From the NCBI GenBank assembly GCA_022839105.1, contig JALHDH010000122.1, forward strand, positions 1-6,727: a DNA stretch of 6,727 nucleotides. The letters run 5' to 3'. The stretch's first letter is position 1. The number at the start of each line of letters is the position of its first letter. Shown piece after piece: positions 5,914 through 6,727 of the stretch. The notes under the pieces were generated by a model. It had not been told where the DNA came from, did not search any database, and worked only from the letters and a program-made list of their open reading frames with translations. The position numbers and the translations under genes were made by a program. Source of the DNA: a bacterium. GTDB lineage: Bacteria; Vulcanimicrobiota; Xenobia; Xenobiales; Xenobiaceae.

Positions 5914-6727
5914 ATGGAAACCGCCCGCTGCCCCCATCCGGATTGCCTGTGCGTCTTCCCGGTCGAAGACCCGCCTCGCGACGGTCCGTGTCCGGGTTGC
6001 GCCCGTCCGATCCGTCCGCGCCTGGTGCGTCACGAACCCGTGCTGGAGGCGCGCCGTCTGCAGGCCGCGGGGCGGCGGGTCCCGACCCTGGGCGCCGGTT
6101 CGGTCTGCCTGCTTCTGGACGGGGTCCGCAGCCTGTGGAACGTCGGCAGCATCCTGCGCAGCGCCGACGGGTTGGGGGCGACCCACGTCTTCTTGTGCGG
6201 CATCACCGGGATTCCGCCCCACCCCCGCCTCCACGAGACGGCCCTGGGGGCCGAGGAGGCGGTGTCCTGGAGCTATCACCCCCATCCCTTCGAGGCCATC
6301 GAGGGCCTGCGGCGGGAGGGCGCGGCCCTGGCGGCGCTGGAGTTGACGGACCTCGCCGTGCCTCTGGAAGCCTCCCGATCCCGTTCGCCGCTGTGCCTGG
6401 TGCTGGGCAACGAGCCAGGTGGGGTCTCGCCCGAGGTGCTGGCGGCCTGCGACGAGCATCTCGCCCTCCCCATGCGCGGGGTCAAGGAGAGCCTGAACGT
6501 GGCGGTGGTGGCGGGAATCGCCCTCCATTGGTTTGCCCGGGAGGGCAGAAATCGAGACGGGTCCGCCCCTGACGGGGCACCGGGCTCAGCCCCGCAGGCG
6601 GGCGGCCGCCTCGGCTTCGATGCGTCGCAGTTCCTCTCGGCTTCGCCCGGTCAGGCGCGAGATCTCCGTCAAGGTGCGTCGTCGACCGTCCTCAATGAGT
6701 CCGTGGCGCAGTTCCAGAATGATCCGG
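5914..6727 (+). CDS. TrmH/SpoU family RNA 2'-O-methyltransferase, frame open to the right edge
   Basis: All three SpoU motifs of the SPOUT trefoil-knot methyltransferases are present. Motif 1 is SLWNVGSILRSADGLG (73-88), with catalytic-type R82. Motif 2 is LVLGNEPGGVSPEVL (162-176). Motif 3 is LPMRGVKESLNVAVVAGIAL (185-204), with N195. The family moves a methyl group from SAM to a ribose 2'-OH in tRNA or rRNA and acts as a dimer; the target here is unknown. An unusual N-terminus has C6, C11, C26 and C29, which could be a small zinc ribbon and may help bind RNA. GAGG (5906-5909) precedes the ATG at 5914 by 4 nt; an in-frame ATG at 5881 would add 11 residues. The conserved domain ends near residue 206 (about 6531), but no in-frame stop occurs before the edge. 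The tail after that is not family-like and runs antisense to the sigma-like gene, so either a frameshift or a true overlapping end is possible. Confidence 0.85.
   Translation, partial: METARCPHPDCLCVFPVEDPPRDGPCPGCARPIRPRLVRHEPVLEARRLQAAGRRVPTLGAGSVCLLLDGVRSLWNVGSILRSADGLGATHVFLCGITGIPPHPRLHETALGAEEAVSWSYHPHPFEAIEGLRREGAALAALELTDLAVPLEASRSRSPLCLVLGNEPGGVSPEVLAACDEHLALPMRGVKESLNVAVVAGIALHWFAREGRNRDGSAPDGAPGSAPQAGGRLGFDASQFLSASPGQARDLRQGASSTVLNESVAQFQNDP
6586..6727 (-). CDS. Sigma-70-like factor, C-terminal region 4 (partial)
   Basis: The last 47 codons of a minus-strand gene enter from the right edge and end at TGA (6586-6588). The residues follow sigma-70 region 4 almost position by position. 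LELRHGL matches the L-x-L-R-F/Y-G-L segment, TLTEISRLTG matches the T-L-E-E-I-G helix, and SREELRRIEAEAAARLR matches the DNA-reading helix S-R-E-R-V-R-Q-I-E-x-x-A-L-x-K-L-R. Region 4 reads the -35 promoter element. Differences from the housekeeping pattern are an extra residue in the G-L-x-D-G turn (GLIEDG) and Arg in place of the Gln equivalent to E. coli sigma-70 Q589. It may be an RpoD/RpoS-like or alternative sigma factor; another helix-turn-helix regulator is less likely. The gene converges on the TrmH-like gene. A short stem GCCCC-TGAC-GGGGC lies nearby at 6566-6579. Confidence 0.72.
   Translation of the reverse strand, partial: RIILELRHGLIEDGRRRTLTEISRLTGRSREELRRIEAEAAARLRG

Noticed and set aside
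5836..6528. 230-aa minus-strand ORF antisense to the TrmH-like gene
   Set aside because: No motif, and it lies fully opposite the conserved methylase domain.
5820..6572. 250-aa plus-strand ORF overlapping the TrmH-like gene
   Set aside because: It is the +1-shifted frame; the SpoU motifs lie in the other frame. Its stop at 6570-6572 matters only as a possible end if a frameshift exists.

Overview
This is a very GC-rich bacterial window (roughly two-thirds G+C by eye). Codon third positions are almost all G or C, which makes long spurious ORFs in every frame. The gene set suggests a free-living Gram-negative lineage such as Acidobacteriota (Holophagae-like) or a delta-proteobacterial group: a YchJ-type SEC-C protein, a cyclase/ATPase/TPR giant, a TrmH-type methylase and a sigma-70-like end. 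That placement is a low-confidence impression. No mobile element, CRISPR array, tRNA or rRNA is visible.

Layout: (1) 1-549, minus, is the N-terminal part of a nucleotidyltransferase-fold protein that runs off the left edge. (2) 550-790 is a divergent spacer with a small perfect inverted repeat. (3) 791-2492, plus, holds three small genes: ychJ, a GNAT acetyltransferase 7 nt after it and probably translationally coupled, and, after a 150-nt gap, a class I SAM-dependent methyltransferase. (4) 2493-2621 is a spacer between convergent genes, dense in GC-rich hairpins. (5) 2622-5555, minus, is a 977-residue protein made of a zinc ribbon, a class III nucleotidyl cyclase domain, an AAA/NACHT-like ATPase and TPR-like helices. 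(6) 5556-5913 is a divergent spacer with a plausible promoter for the large gene. (7) 5914 onward, plus, is a SpoU/TrmH-family RNA 2'-O-methyltransferase with a Cys-rich N-terminus. (8) 6586-6727, minus, is the C-terminal end of a sigma-70-like factor (region 4), convergent with the methylase.

The genes do not form an evident pathway; most look like stand-alone housekeeping or accessory genes. The two items most worth a second look are the large signalling protein, in which residues expected in both its cyclase and ATPase sites are substituted, and the right end, where the methylase reading frame stays open through the convergent sigma-factor gene. I saw no convincing undescribed multi-gene system.
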